Source of the DNA: JALZHR01 sp036389695
Lineage (GTDB): Bacteria > Acidobacteriota > Blastocatellia > Pyrinomonadales > Pyrinomonadaceae
Length of the DNA: 37,271 nt
Assembly (NCBI GenBank): GCA_036389695.1
Contig: DASVWG010000311.1
Coordinates: 1 to 37,271, forward strand
Direction of reading: 5' to 3'
Shown here: in pieces, positions 17,957 through 27,073 of the stretch
How positions within the stretch are numbered: position 1 is the stretch's first letter
Layout of the letters: each line of letters opens with the position of its first letter
The notes under the pieces: model-generated
What the model saw: the letters and a program-made list of their open reading frames with translations, nothing else
Database searches by the model: none
Told to the model about the DNA's origin: nothing
Position numbers and translations under genes: made by a program

Positions 17957-20239
17957 TTAACCTTTTGAAACAAAGATTTTCGAGCCTTGCGGGCTTTCGC
18001 CGTAGGCATTGACCGCCGTGACGTGATAGTAATACTTCACGCCGCGCCGCCGTTTCCGGTCTTGGTATGAATTAACATTCGCCTTAACTTCGGCAATCTT
18101 TGTTTCCTTGCCGCCGACCGTGCCGCGATAAATGCGATAAACCGTCAGCGCCGAGCCGTTATTGTCAGGCGTCGCCCAGGTCAAATCGTTGCCCTTTTTA
18201 CTTTCCCTGATTTGCACGGGCGGCGAAAGCAGCGGAGCCGCCGGACTTGCCGGGTCGAATTCCGCAAACAGCCGCATCCCGCTTCGCTGCCGGATAATAG
18301 TGGCGGTCGCCGTCCCGTTATTTCCGGTTCTCGTCGTGCTGTTGTCGGGCAGGCTGACGCAGTCGCCGGTAATACAACCGTCGGCGTAAGCCGCTAAAAT
18401 GCGTCCTTTCCGGTCAACGGTGACGTCGTTAAAATCGAGCAGATTGCGCGTATCGACGGTCGTCGGCGGTCCGGGACAAGTCGTGCCGTTTTTACAAATC
18501 ACGCCCTGCTGCACCGGATTTTTCAATCCCGGGCGGAGCGGGTCATTATCAGCCCGCACGACCGTCCAGCTTACGCCGCCGTCGCAGGTCGTCGCGATAA
18601 ACGGGTACCACGTTCCGGCAAAATCGTCGGTCGCGTTGCCCGGCGCGGTATCTTCGCCGTCCGTGCCGGTCGGATTGTCGGGGTCGGCTGAATTCGTGGC
18701 AAGGAAAAACACGGCGGCGCGATTATTGTCGCCCGCGACTGCCGCCGGAAAGACCGACACCCGGAGCGCTCCGCCGGTCGGAAAAGAAGTCGTCAACGGA
18801 CCGAGGTCGGTGTCGTCGTGCCAGGTCAAGCCTTTGTCGTCGGAAACAGCGACGTGCGGATGCCCGTTGACGGCGGTGTAAGCGACATAAATTTTACCGC
18901 CCGCGCCGATGCCGACCGAAGGGTCGTCGTCGCCGTTGCTGGCGGTCGGAATCGGACGCACGCTCCAGTTCAAACCGTTATCTTCGGAAACGACCACCGC
19001 CGCTTTGCTGCCGCAGCTTTTATTCGGCAGATAAACCGTGCCGTCCGGCGCGACCTTGATATGCCCGTGCAGATTACTGCACTGCAAAAGGGTGTATGCC
19101 GGAACCGCGCCGACATAAGTCAATCCGCCGTCGAAGCTGGTCGCGACTGTCGCCAGCGCATTCTGCTGCGAAGCGTAATAAAACAAATGCGGGTAACTGG
19201 TCGTCGGCTGCCGTCCGGGAATTCCCGGCTTCGGCGGACCGCCGCCGATTGTCTGGTGGTCGAAGCCCTGCGTAATGCCCGTTTGAAACGTCTGGATAAA
19301 AGTGGAAATGTCGTCGTCGGAAATGCCGCCGTTGGTCGCGCCGTCCGGTCCTAATTCGCCGCCAATCGTGCGTCCCGTTTCGCGGTCGGTGAACAAAATC
19401 GGGTCGAGTCCGGTTCTTTCCGCCGGCACTCGGTTGGCATACCAAATCACGCCGCTGACCGGGTCGGCGGGCGAAGTCGAATCGCTGAAAGTAGCTCGCA
19501 CGGAAGTCAGGCGCTCCTGGAATAAAACGTTGCCGGTGTTCCAGTTAACTCCGATGGACGGCTCGCCCGCGTTGTCGCGGTTCGGGAAGCCGACCGGCGG
19601 CTGGTAATTATCGTAGCCCGGCAGAGCGCAGGAAGCGGCAGGCGTATTGCTGACGGCGGAAAAAGTTGTGGCGGTGCCGTGATACTGGTCTGGCGGTCCG
19701 CCGCCGGCAAAATAAATGGCGCGCACGTAATAAGTGCCCGTGCCGCTGTCCTGCGGGCTGAAAACGGCTTCTTCCAGCGTGCTCTGCCCGCGACCGGAAT
19801 CGATGATAAACGTATCTTCCGCCGCCTGATAGCCCGGCGTCATCCCCGATTCCCGGCGAACGACCATATCGTAATCGGTCGCTATCGTGTTCCACGTAAA
19901 TCTGACGCGCACGCGTTTGCCCGCCCAATCCGCCGGAACTCCGCTGACGTTAAGCGTGAAAACATCACAGTTCAGACCGGGACTGGTCGGCGGCGTATTC
20001 AGCGGATTGTCCTGACAGGTCGATTCGCCGTTTGCCGCCGGCGGCGCACCGGGCGCGTCTCCCGTCCAGCTGACCGCCGAGCCGACCGTCGAATTTATCG
20101 TATCGCTTTGCGGAGCCGATGCCTTGACCGGACGAATCGGCGATAAACTGATGAACCCGAAGGTCAAAAGCGACGCGCATAAGACCACGCGATAAAGGAC
20201 AGCCTTTTGCCAATCGTGCCGTGAATTTCTGTTTTTCAT
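17957..20239 (-). CDS. Exported BNR/sialidase-like propeller protein with Fn3 domain
   Basis: The 760-residue protein has a signal peptide (about 1-41, ending PVKASA). An N-terminal pre-peptidase-C-like beta-sandwich follows (about 50-180). A long region then carries BNR/Asp-box motifs VVSEDNGLNWS, AVSDDKGLTWHDD and TTCDGGVSWTVV, typical of sialidase-like six-bladed propellers. A fibronectin type III domain closes the protein (about 670-760, DLTWATPDNNGSALTVYRIY). It may bind or cleave glycans, but the sialidase RIP/FRIP arginine motif was not seen, so catalysis is doubtful. It lies 131 bp upstream of the beta-helix gene on the same strand, so co-transcription is possible. Confidence 0.8.
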   Translation of the reverse strand: MKNRNSRHDWQKAVLYRVVLCASLLTFGFISLSPIRPVKASAPQSDTINSTVGSAVSWTGDAPGAPPAANGESTCQDNPLNTPPTSPGLNCDVFTLNVSGVPADWAGKRVRVRFTWNTIATDYDMVVRRESGMTPGYQAAEDTFIIDSGRGQSTLEEAVFSPQDSGTGTYYVRAIYFAGGGPPDQYHGTATTFSAVSNTPAASCALPGYDNYQPPVGFPNRDNAGEPSIGVNWNTGNVLFQERLTSVRATFSDSTSPADPVSGVIWYANRVPAERTGLDPILFTDRETGRTIGGELGPDGATNGGISDDDISTFIQTFQTGITQGFDHQTIGGGPPKPGIPGRQPTTSYPHLFYYASQQNALATVATSFDGGLTYVGAVPAYTLLQCSNLHGHIKVAPDGTVYLPNKSCGSKAAVVVSEDNGLNWSVRPIPTASNGDDDPSVGIGAGGKIYVAYTAVNGHPHVAVSDDKGLTWHDDTDLGPLTTSFPTGGALRVSVFPAAVAGDNNRAAVFFLATNSADPDNPTGTDGEDTAPGNATDDFAGTWYPFIATTCDGGVSWTVVRADNDPLRPGLKNPVQQGVICKNGTTCPGPPTTVDTRNLLDFNDVTVDRKGRILAAYADGCITGDCVSLPDNSTTRTGNNGTATATIIRQRSGMRLFAEFDPASPAAPLLSPPVQIRESKKGNDLTWATPDNNGSALTVYRIYRGTVGGKETKIAEVKANVNSYQDRKRRRGVKYYYHVTAVNAYGESPQGSKIFVSKG

Positions 20240-20312
20240 AATTAACGTCCTTTTTATTTAAAATTTTCCCGAAAAATCCGCCAGATATGAGAATCGAATT
20301 TGTTTCGATTTC

Positions 20313-20828
20313 TTAATCTTCTTCTTCCTCTTCTTCAGCCTCCGATTTGTTCGGCGTCGACTTTTTACTCAGCGAACAGGTCGTCAAAAATTTCGGATTA
20401 TCGCCGTAAACATTGACGAAATAAGCCGGAGACGCGCCCGTCGCCGGAACTTCCCAGACGTATGTGTGATGTTGTTCGATTATTTCTTTTTTGGCTTTGG
20501 AGAGATTTCCGATGTCGGAAAACGGAATCTGCGTTTTCGCCTTGTCGGCAAAGGCGGTGATATAGCGAATTTGATTATTTGCGTCGTAACCGACGGCGAG
20601 ATGGCTGTAATGCGGGTCGTCTTTCAGCCGCCAGACTTGTTGATTCTTTCTTTCACTGCGCTCGAAAAAGGCGATTTCTTCGAGGCGTTTCTGCACGTCC
20701 GCCCGCGTCATACCGATGCCGATGCCCAGGATATCTCGCGGCGGCTCGGTCGCGCTTCTCGTCGCGCATTGTATTCCGGCGAGCATTAATAAAATAAGAA
20801 CGCTCAAACCGGGTTTTCGACCTATCAC
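20313..20828 (-). CDS. Exported protein of unknown function with acidic C-terminus
   Basis: This 171-residue protein starts with GTG 20828, supported by AGGGGGA about nine bases upstream and by the complete signal peptide it yields (LSVLILLMLAGIQCAT). The cysteine at the end of the hydrophobic core is not in a canonical lipobox because Q precedes it, so lipoprotein status is doubtful. The segment GIGIGMTRADVQKRLEEI resembles the start of small SmpA/BamE-like folds. The C-terminus is a run of glutamates. It lies upstream of the BNR-protein gene on the same strand and could share its transcript. Function is unknown. Confidence 0.65.
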   Translation of the reverse strand: MIGRKPGLSVLILLMLAGIQCATRSATEPPRDILGIGIGMTRADVQKRLEEIAFFERSERKNQQVWRLKDDPHYSHLAVGYDANNQIRYITAFADKAKTQIPFSDIGNLSKAKKEIIEQHHTYVWEVPATGASPAYFVNVYGDNPKFLTTCSLSKKSTPNKSEAEEEEEED

Positions 20829-21347
20829 CCTTTATTCCCCCTGCTCAAATCTCTTGCTTTAATCCTTTATCGATGGGCGACAAAATCCAATTTGTAAAAA
20901 CAATTTACAATTTGCTCCGCCGCAGAATTCGCATTACTGCGCGGAGAAAAGTCTCTCGGAAACTTAAATCGGTTTTTTTGCTTGGATTACTGATTATATA
21001 GCTTTAAAAATAATAAACAATACTTTTTTTTAAGCGCCGCGCTCCGCCGGCTTAAAATCAGCAAAACAAGTCAATACATCGTGGACTGATTCGATAGAAA
21101 TTTTTCCCGCATTATAAGATTACAATCCGGCAGTTGAGAAAAACTTGAGATTTGTCCGGATTGTTGTTTTTAGGACATAAATAAAAACCTGACGCGCTCT
21201 GATATTTTTTAAAGTCGGTTTGTCTTTTACAATGCCGCGCCGTGACTGTTAGTCATTGAAGCGCCGCTCCCGGTTCTCTCAGGAAATGCGCGGAGCTTTA
21301 TCACAAATTCTGTATTTCGAGAAATAACAAAGCTTTGGAGAAACGAA
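20829..21347. other. AT-rich intergenic region between divergent genes
   Basis: No convincing gene was seen in these 519 bases, which separate the 5' ends of divergent genes and are richer in A and T than their neighbours. The region probably carries both promoters. TACAAT near 21229 is a possible -10 box for the FG-GAP gene, without a clear -35 box. Confidence 0.5.
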
Positions 21348-24065
21348 ATGACTAAAAATAGAAGCCCATTCTACGGGAAACTGCTCACGATTTTGTTCTG
21401 CGTCCTGACGGTTTTAGGCTCTGCTCTGAGCGCGTCGGCGCAAGCCGTTACCTTTCGCGGCACGATGATGCAAACCGGCGGACAATATCTGACGACCGCC
21501 GATTTTAACGGCGACGGCAAAACCGATATTGCCGCCGTCGGTCTGAATCTTGAAATTTATCACGGCGGCGGCGACGGCTCGTTTCAAAAAGGCGCGACGT
21601 ATCCGCTTGTCACGCCGGGCGGCGCGGCGTCGGCGATGAACGTCGTCAAAGGAGATTTTAACGGCGACGGCAAAACCGACCTGGCGATAGCGATAAACGC
21701 GGCGTATCAAATCGCCGTTTTTCTCGGCAGCGGCGACGGGAATTTTCAGCCGCTGGAAAGATTTTCGACCGGCTCAAGCGCCACGCCCGATTCAATGGTC
21801 GCCGCCGATTTTAACCGCGACGGCAGATTGGATTTGATGACGACCGACGGCTTGGTTTGCGTCAATGGCTGCGTCAATTCGCAAACCGTGGCGTTTTTCG
21901 ACGGCAACGGCGACGGCACTTTCAACGCGCCGCGCCGGATGGCTGCCGGCACGGGAATGGATAAAGCGACGGTCGGCGATTTTAACGGCGACGGCATCCC
22001 TGATTTAGCGATAGCGAGCGGAATCGGCGGCAGAGTTTTCATTCTTCTGAACAACGGCGACGGCACGTTTCGACAGATGCCTGATGTCGTTACGGTTTCC
22101 ACGACCGACAACACGGACGTTGCCGTCGGCGATTTTAACGGCGATTCGATTCAGGATTTGGCAATTGCTGCCGACGGCGAAAGCAAAGTCGGAATCGCTT
22201 TGGGCAGAGGCGACGGCACTTTCAACGCGACGACGATGATTACCGACCCGAATCAGCAGCGCGGCGCGACGCTGACCGTCGGCGACGTTAACCGCGACGG
22301 CAGGCTCGACGTCGTCGTCGGACTCAGTTATTGCTGCGCGGGCGGCACGACGCTGGGAATGTACGGCATTTTATACGGCAACGGCGACGGCACTTTTCAG
22401 ACGATGGCGCGCTATTTTCAGCCCGTCAACGGCAGAGTCATCCTGTCGGGCTGGAATCCGGTTCTGGCTGATTTTAACAACGACGGCAAGCTCGATCTCG
22501 CCGGACAATACTTTACCGCAATGGGCGGCACTTTCGCCGGAATTTTTACGGCGATAAACACGACCGGCGTCGCTCCCGCGCGTTTCGCGCTCGGCACGAT
22601 GACTGTTGCGCCGACGAGCGTGGTCGGCGGCGAAAGCGCGTGGATTAACATTCCGCTCGCGCCTAACGCCGTCGCGCCGACCGGACTCACGACCTTTACG
22701 ATGACGAGCAGCGACTCGTCCGTTGCCGCTCCGAGAACAAACACGACGAGCACGCCGCTCGGCATCGTCGGCGGAACGACGAATATTCGCGTGCTGGTGG
22801 AAACATCGCCGGTCACGACGACGCGAACCGTGACTATTACGGCGCGCAATTCGACGCTCGGCTCGCGCAGCATAACATTAACCGTTACGCCGCCAAGCAC
22901 GCCGCTTTCGGTCGGCTCGATTCAGCTGCAGCCGCACGGGGTTTTCGGCGGCGACGATACGACCGGCGTCGTCACTCTGGCGACCGGACACGTCGCGCCG
23001 GCGGGCGGCGCTTTCGTCGTGCTTTCAAACGATAATCCGAATCTGGTTTCGACGCCTTCGAGCGTCACGATTCCAGCCGGGCAAACGACCGCGAGCTTTC
23101 CCGTTCAGTCAAATAATACGGGTATAACAACGGACGTCAATGTCAGCGCGAGCTACGGCGGCGTGACGAAAACAGCTCCCTTAACGGTCGCCGCGCCGTC
23201 GCAGAATATCCCGATTTCTTCGGTCACGCTTTCGCCCTCGACCGTGGTCGGCGGCAGCAATATCGGCGTGCGCATAACGGTTACATTGGCTTCCGGCTCG
23301 CCGCTCGAAGGCGCGAGAATTAATCTTTCGAGCAGCAACCCGGCGGTTCTTACGGTTCCGCGCGTGATTCGCACGAATTTTGAGGGACAATTAAGCGCGT
23401 TTGCCGATGTCGCTCCGACGACAGTTGCCGCGCCGACCGAGATTACAATCACGGCGACTTACGGCGGCTCGACGCAAAGCGCGGTTCTGACCGTGACGCC
23501 GCCGTCAACGCCCGCGCCTTCGATTACAGGCTTAACTTTAAACCCTTCGACCGTGACGGGCGGAAGCACTTCGCAAGGCACGATTACGCTGAGCGCGGCG
23601 GCTTCGACGCCGACGACCGTTTCGCTTTCGAGCTCGAGCGCGCCGCTGGTCAGCGTTCCGGCAAGCGTGACCGTTCCGGCGGGCGCGGCGAGCGCGAGCT
23701 TCACGGTTAATACCGGTTCGGTTTCGTCCACGTTTACCGCGACGATTGGCGCATCTTTAAACGGATTGTCGCGCTCGGCGACGTTGACCGTGACGCCTGC
23801 CGCGACGACCGCCAATGATACGGTCGCCGTGCAGCGCGCGGAATATGATTCGGGAAATCGTCGTCTGCGCGTCGAAGCGACCAGCACGCGGACAAACGCC
23901 GTGATGCAGGTTCTGGTCACGTCAACCGGACAAATCATCGGCACGCTGACCAACAACGGCGGCGGGCGCTACAGCGCAGACCTTAGCTGGTCGGTCAACC
24001 CGCAAAACATCACCGTCCGCAGCAGCTTCGGCGGTCAGGCTTCGCGCGCGGTAACGCTGAAATAA
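21348..24065 (+). CDS. Exported FG-GAP/VCBS repeat protein with Ig-like repeats
   Basis: A GGAG ribosome site precedes the ATG. The 905-residue product has a signal peptide (cleavage after ALSASA, about residue 30). Residues about 45-400 hold seven FG-GAP/VCBS-type repeats with calcium-binding loops such as DFNGDGKTDIA, DFNRDGRLDLM, DVNRDGRLDVV and DFNNDGKLDLA, predicted to fold as a beta-propeller. Residues about 420-820 are four Ser/Thr/Val-rich bacterial Ig-like modules, each opening with a motif like LSPSTVVGGSN. A last beta domain (about 825-905) is unassigned. It is likely a secreted or surface adhesin-like protein. The repeat DNA may be prone to recombination. A perfect palindromic terminator follows. 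Confidence 0.87.
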   Translation: MTKNRSPFYGKLLTILFCVLTVLGSALSASAQAVTFRGTMMQTGGQYLTTADFNGDGKTDIAAVGLNLEIYHGGGDGSFQKGATYPLVTPGGAASAMNVVKGDFNGDGKTDLAIAINAAYQIAVFLGSGDGNFQPLERFSTGSSATPDSMVAADFNRDGRLDLMTTDGLVCVNGCVNSQTVAFFDGNGDGTFNAPRRMAAGTGMDKATVGDFNGDGIPDLAIASGIGGRVFILLNNGDGTFRQMPDVVTVSTTDNTDVAVGDFNGDSIQDLAIAADGESKVGIALGRGDGTFNATTMITDPNQQRGATLTVGDVNRDGRLDVVVGLSYCCAGGTTLGMYGILYGNGDGTFQTMARYFQPVNGRVILSGWNPVLADFNNDGKLDLAGQYFTAMGGTFAGIFTAINTTGVAPARFALGTMTVAPTSVVGGESAWINIPLAPNAVAPTGLTTFTMTSSDSSVAAPRTNTTSTPLGIVGGTTNIRVLVETSPVTTTRTVTITARNSTLGSRSITLTVTPPSTPLSVGSIQLQPHGVFGGDDTTGVVTLATGHVAPAGGAFVVLSNDNPNLVSTPSSVTIPAGQTTASFPVQSNNTGITTDVNVSASYGGVTKTAPLTVAAPSQNIPISSVTLSPSTVVGGSNIGVRITVTLASGSPLEGARINLSSSNPAVLTVPRVIRTNFEGQLSAFADVAPTTVAAPTEITITATYGGSTQSAVLTVTPPSTPAPSITGLTLNPSTVTGGSTSQGTITLSAAASTPTTVSLSSSSAPLVSVPASVTVPAGAASASFTVNTGSVSSTFTATIGASLNGLSRSATLTVTPAATTANDTVAVQRAEYDSGNRRLRVEATSTRTNAVMQVLVTSTGQIIGTLTNNGGGRYSADLSWSVNPQNITVRSSFGGQASRAVTLK

Positions 24066-24086
24066 TCGTTTCGCGCGAAACGAGCC

Positions 24087-24132
24087 AAATAAAAAAAGCT
24101 TCGTTTGAATTCAAACGAAGCTTTTTTTATTT
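24087..24132. terminator. 46-bp perfect palindrome, bidirectional terminator
   Basis: Bases 24087-24132 are a perfect palindrome centred on GAATTC, with A-rich and T-rich ends, so each strand shows a stem ending in a run of T. It sits between the FG-GAP gene and the convergent VWFA-related gene and should terminate both. Confidence 0.9.
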
Positions 24133-24183
24133 CGACTTAAAAAGCCGGGACTGGCTTTTTTTCCAGTGTGTCTAATAACTGGC

Positions 24184-25314
24184 TCAAGGCTTTTTGTTGC
24201 TTATGACGACCAGCTTGCGGCGACCTTGAACGTCGATTCCGGCGCGTCTGGACGAGACTTCAATCTGGCGCGTTTCGCCGTCGTCGGCTTCATTCAGAGG
24301 GCGTTTCGGCGTGTATGTGACGACGTATTGCGAGTCGATATTTTTCGCCAGCTGCGCGGTTTTATCGACCATTTCATCGACGCTTTCCGGCAGAAAAATC
24401 TCGCCGTTCGTGTCGGCGGCAAGCGTCTCCAGAAATTGCTCGCTGGTTTTTAGCCGGGCGATTTGCTCGCGGCGTTTGCGCATCATTTCGCGGTCGAGAT
24501 TGATTGTGGCGACCGTATAGGTCGGCGTCGTTCCGTGAATCGGGATTTCCGCGCCCGGCGGCAGGTCGTTGGCTTTCGGGCGGCTGACGCTGCTGTTTCT
24601 GGTTTTCGGCATCGTAATGGCATTTTGCTGAAGCTTTGTATAGCTGATAACGTGAACGTTGATGTCGGACGACAGAAGATTTTTGATTGCCTGATTCTTG
24701 GCGCGCGCATCGTTAAAAGTATCGACGCCGTCGGAAATCAAAACCAGATGACGATTTTCGGTCGGCGTTTTTCGGAAAAAATCGACGGCTGTCGTGAGCG
24801 CCTGATTAAAAACCGAGCGTTTGCCGTAGCCGAGTTTTTTGTCGTTCAGGACGTTTAAAATCGCCGCTTTATCTTTTGTCCAATCCGACAGGATTTCGAC
24901 CTTATCGCCGTATTGCATCACGGCGAATGAATCGTTTTCGCGCAGCGCGTTGACCAGACCTATCGCCGCCGCCGAAGTCGCGGCTCGGCGTTTCGCGTAG
25001 GCGATTTCGTTGCCGACGTCCAGCAGAATCAAAACGTTTGCCGCCGTGCGGCGCACGCTCGTCGGCTGGTGAAGCCGCCCGTCTTCGTTGATAACCAAAT
25101 CTTCGATGCGCAAATCGGAAACGAATTTTCCGTTCGGGTCGAAAGCCGAAATATTCAGCTTGATTTCTTCCGTATCGACTCTTTCGACTTGTTCGGGCGG
25201 CGTCGGCGTCGGCTCAGCCCGACGCGTATTTCCCGATTGCGCCCACACGCTCGCCGAAAAAACGAAAAGCAATCCGACGACGAAAAGCGAAAATTTGACT
25301 CGTGACAAAAACAT
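24184..25314 (-). CDS. VWFA-related domain exported protein (TIGR03436-like)
   Basis: The 376-residue protein has a signal peptide (about 1-25, ending SVWAQ) and a Pro/Thr spacer. A VWA-like Rossmann domain follows (about 90-290) with the order seen in the Acidobacteriota VWFA-related family: FVSDLRIEDLVINEDG, NVLILLDVGNEIA, FAVMQYGDKVEILSDW and LVLISDGVDTFND. The usual MIDAS motif DxSxS reads D99-V-G-N-E103, so both serines are absent and metal-dependent binding may be lost. The ribosome site GGGAAAA lies just before the ATG. Family members are mostly uncharacterised; an extracytoplasmic protein-binding role is inferred. Confidence 0.85.
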   Translation of the reverse strand: MFLSRVKFSLFVVGLLFVFSASVWAQSGNTRRAEPTPTPPEQVERVDTEEIKLNISAFDPNGKFVSDLRIEDLVINEDGRLHQPTSVRRTAANVLILLDVGNEIAYAKRRAATSAAAIGLVNALRENDSFAVMQYGDKVEILSDWTKDKAAILNVLNDKKLGYGKRSVFNQALTTAVDFFRKTPTENRHLVLISDGVDTFNDARAKNQAIKNLLSSDINVHVISYTKLQQNAITMPKTRNSSVSRPKANDLPPGAEIPIHGTTPTYTVATINLDREMMRKRREQIARLKTSEQFLETLAADTNGEIFLPESVDEMVDKTAQLAKNIDSQYVVTYTPKRPLNEADDGETRQIEVSSRRAGIDVQGRRKLVVISNKKP

Positions 25315-25385
25315 AATTTTTCCCTAAGTTACTGGCTATGATGACGCGGCGGGCGAAAAATATGCTTTCCTGAATGTAAAGATTT

Positions 25386-26456
25386 CTAAAGCGTGGGATT
25401 TTTTTCGACAAAGGCGAGCAGATTTTTCACGTAAGACGAAAAATTCGGACACGTTACGGCGTGCGGCGAAAGCAGCTCGTCGGCAACGCGCGTATTGTAA
25501 GTCTGCGCCAGAAAAAAATACGGCACGCCCGAATGCGGCAAGCCGGTAATCGCGGGCGAAAACGGCAGCATCAGCGATTTTTCGATGAGCGCGGGCGGCG
25601 GTTTTATCAAGGATTTTTTGCCCGTCAGCGCCCCGATAATCGCTTCGAAAAGCCGCTCGGTCGTCAAAGGATTCGGGTCGGCGAGCGCGATGGTTTTGCC
25701 CGCCGCGTTTTCATCTTTCGCCAGCGTCGCGATGCCTTCGACCACAAAGTCAACCGGCACGAGATTCAGCTTGACCTGCGGATTTCCGACATTTATAAAA
25801 CGCAAAAGCGCCGGAGATTTTCGCAGGTATTGAATCAGATAATAAATTCCGTCGTATTTCGCCGTCTCTCCGGTTCGCGAATCGCCGACGACGACCGACG
25901 GGCGAAAAATCGTCACGGGCAAATCGCCTTTCAATCGTTCGACTTCCACTTCCGCCAGATATTTCGTTTCCTCGTAAAAATTGCGAAAACCGGCGTCGTG
26001 TTCCAGCTCGTTTTCGAAAATTTCGCCCTTTCGTTTTCCGGCGACGTAACAGGTCGAAACGTAATTGTAGCGATGCAGATTCGCGAGCGTCTTGACGAAT
26101 TCGTTGACGTTTTTCGTGCCTTCGACGTTGACTTTAAAAGCGATTTCGCGCGGCACAGCCAAATCGTAAATCGCGGCGAGATGATAAACGTCCGTCGTTT
26201 CGCTCCGGATGGTTTCCAAATCCTCCGGGGAAATTCCGAGATTTTCCTGCGTAATATCGCCTTCAATCAAAGCAAAATTTTCGAGCGGAACACGCGTTTC
26301 GCGCGCGATATTTTCGACATCATTCATCGCTTTTTTGACCAGCGCCGGCTGGACGAGCAGAAAAAACTGCGTCGTGCGATTTGCCAGCCGCTCGACTAAC
26401 CTTCCGGCGATAAAGCCGGGAAAGCCGGTCAAAAAAATTGTTTCGGCGAAATTCAT
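25386..26456 (-). CDS. NAD(P)-dependent extended SDR, thioester-reductase/NAD_binding_4-like
   Basis: The 356-residue protein has the N-terminal nucleotide-binding motif TGFPGFIAGRL and the catalytic tyrosine-lysine pair in YEETKYLAEVEVE, with upstream YVSTCYVAG. RPSVVVGDSRTG is a hallmark of the Male-sterility/thioester-reductase subgroup of extended SDRs. Those enzymes reduce acyl-CoA or carrier-bound thioesters, or act as sugar or sterol epimerases. It is a stand-alone reductase with no adenylation or carrier domain, and the substrate is unknown. The gene is divergent from the small gene at 26558. Confidence 0.85.
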   Translation of the reverse strand: MNFAETIFLTGFPGFIAGRLVERLANRTTQFFLLVQPALVKKAMNDVENIARETRVPLENFALIEGDITQENLGISPEDLETIRSETTDVYHLAAIYDLAVPREIAFKVNVEGTKNVNEFVKTLANLHRYNYVSTCYVAGKRKGEIFENELEHDAGFRNFYEETKYLAEVEVERLKGDLPVTIFRPSVVVGDSRTGETAKYDGIYYLIQYLRKSPALLRFINVGNPQVKLNLVPVDFVVEGIATLAKDENAAGKTIALADPNPLTTERLFEAIIGALTGKKSLIKPPPALIEKSLMLPFSPAITGLPHSGVPYFFLAQTYNTRVADELLSPHAVTCPNFSSYVKNLLAFVEKNPTL

Positions 26457-26557
26457 TTTGTTAACGAAATTATAACTTAATAGTGTTAGAGATGTAACGA
26501 AGGAGCGTTTTTCTGAAAATGCAACTTTGTTAAAACTTTTACAATCAAAGGGATATT

Positions 26558-26827
26558 ATGTTAAATTCAGGCACAAAGATGACGAAACGGACGTCTGAAA
26601 AAGACAAAGAACAAAACGCGCCAACCGCCGCCGCGACGGAAAGCGAGATTTCGAGCGAGCTGAACGAGCCGCGCTGGTCGGTCGTGAGCTTCGAGTCGGT
26701 CGCCGTTTACGGTTTGCCCTACGCCGAAGCGCGAAACTGGCTGGAAAAACTGCAAAAACAGAACATCTCCGGCTTGTGCATCGTCACCGACGAAGCCGCC
26801 GCGCGAATCTCGGGGCAGAAGAATTAG
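26558..26827 (+). CDS. Small protein of unknown function
   Basis: This 89-residue gene has a convincing ribosome site (AAAGGGAT seven bases before ATG 26558). The N-terminal half is polar and probably disordered. The C-terminal half (WSVVSFESVAVYGLPYAEAR followed by NWLEKLQKQNISGLCIVTDE) alternates helix and strand like a small folded domain. There is no signal peptide or membrane helix. Its stop codon lies within the first bases of the downstream TTAGCCACGAA repeat. Function is not recognised. A minus-strand frame across the same bases is less gene-like. Confidence 0.6.
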   Translation: MLNSGTKMTKRTSEKDKEQNAPTAAATESEISSELNEPRWSVVSFESVAVYGLPYAEARNWLEKLQKQNISGLCIVTDEAAARISGQKN

Positions 26828-27073
26828 CCACGAAAGGGCACGAAAAAAGACACGAAAAGAAGGAAATCAGCCCGCGAAAGACGCGAAAGGCGCGAAAGGT
26901 AAAATAAATAAAATTTCAGTATTTGTTTTTATTTGTCGTTTGTTTCGCGTGTTTCGTGGGCTGATTTTTTAATTCTTTTTTCGTGCTTTTTCGTGTTCTT
27001 TCGTGGCTAAATTTCTTTTTGTTCGTGCTTTTTCGTGTTTGTTCGTGGCTAATTTTCTTTTTGTTCGCGGCTA
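26824..27073. repeat. Long imperfect palindrome of CACGAAA-type words with tandem outer copies
   Basis: The left arm starts TTAGCCACGAAAG at 26824. Its partner is the reverse complement of about 26942-27010, including a shared ATCAGCCC core. Two further copies of the right outer unit (TTCGTGGCTAA/TTCGCGGCTAA type) follow to 27073. The stop codons of both flanking genes, TAG at 26825-26827 and TAG read from 27073-27071, lie inside the TTAGCC units. No gene is present in this stretch. Confidence 0.75.

Noticed and set aside
18162..18881. Plus-strand frames inside the BNR/Fn3 gene
   Set aside because: They lie fully within a motif-supported minus-strand gene and show no signal peptide or conserved motif.
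25461..26399. A 312-residue plus-strand frame opposite the SDR gene
   Set aside because: The minus strand encodes a complete SDR with nucleotide-binding and catalytic motifs; the opposing frame is Arg/Phe-rich without domains.
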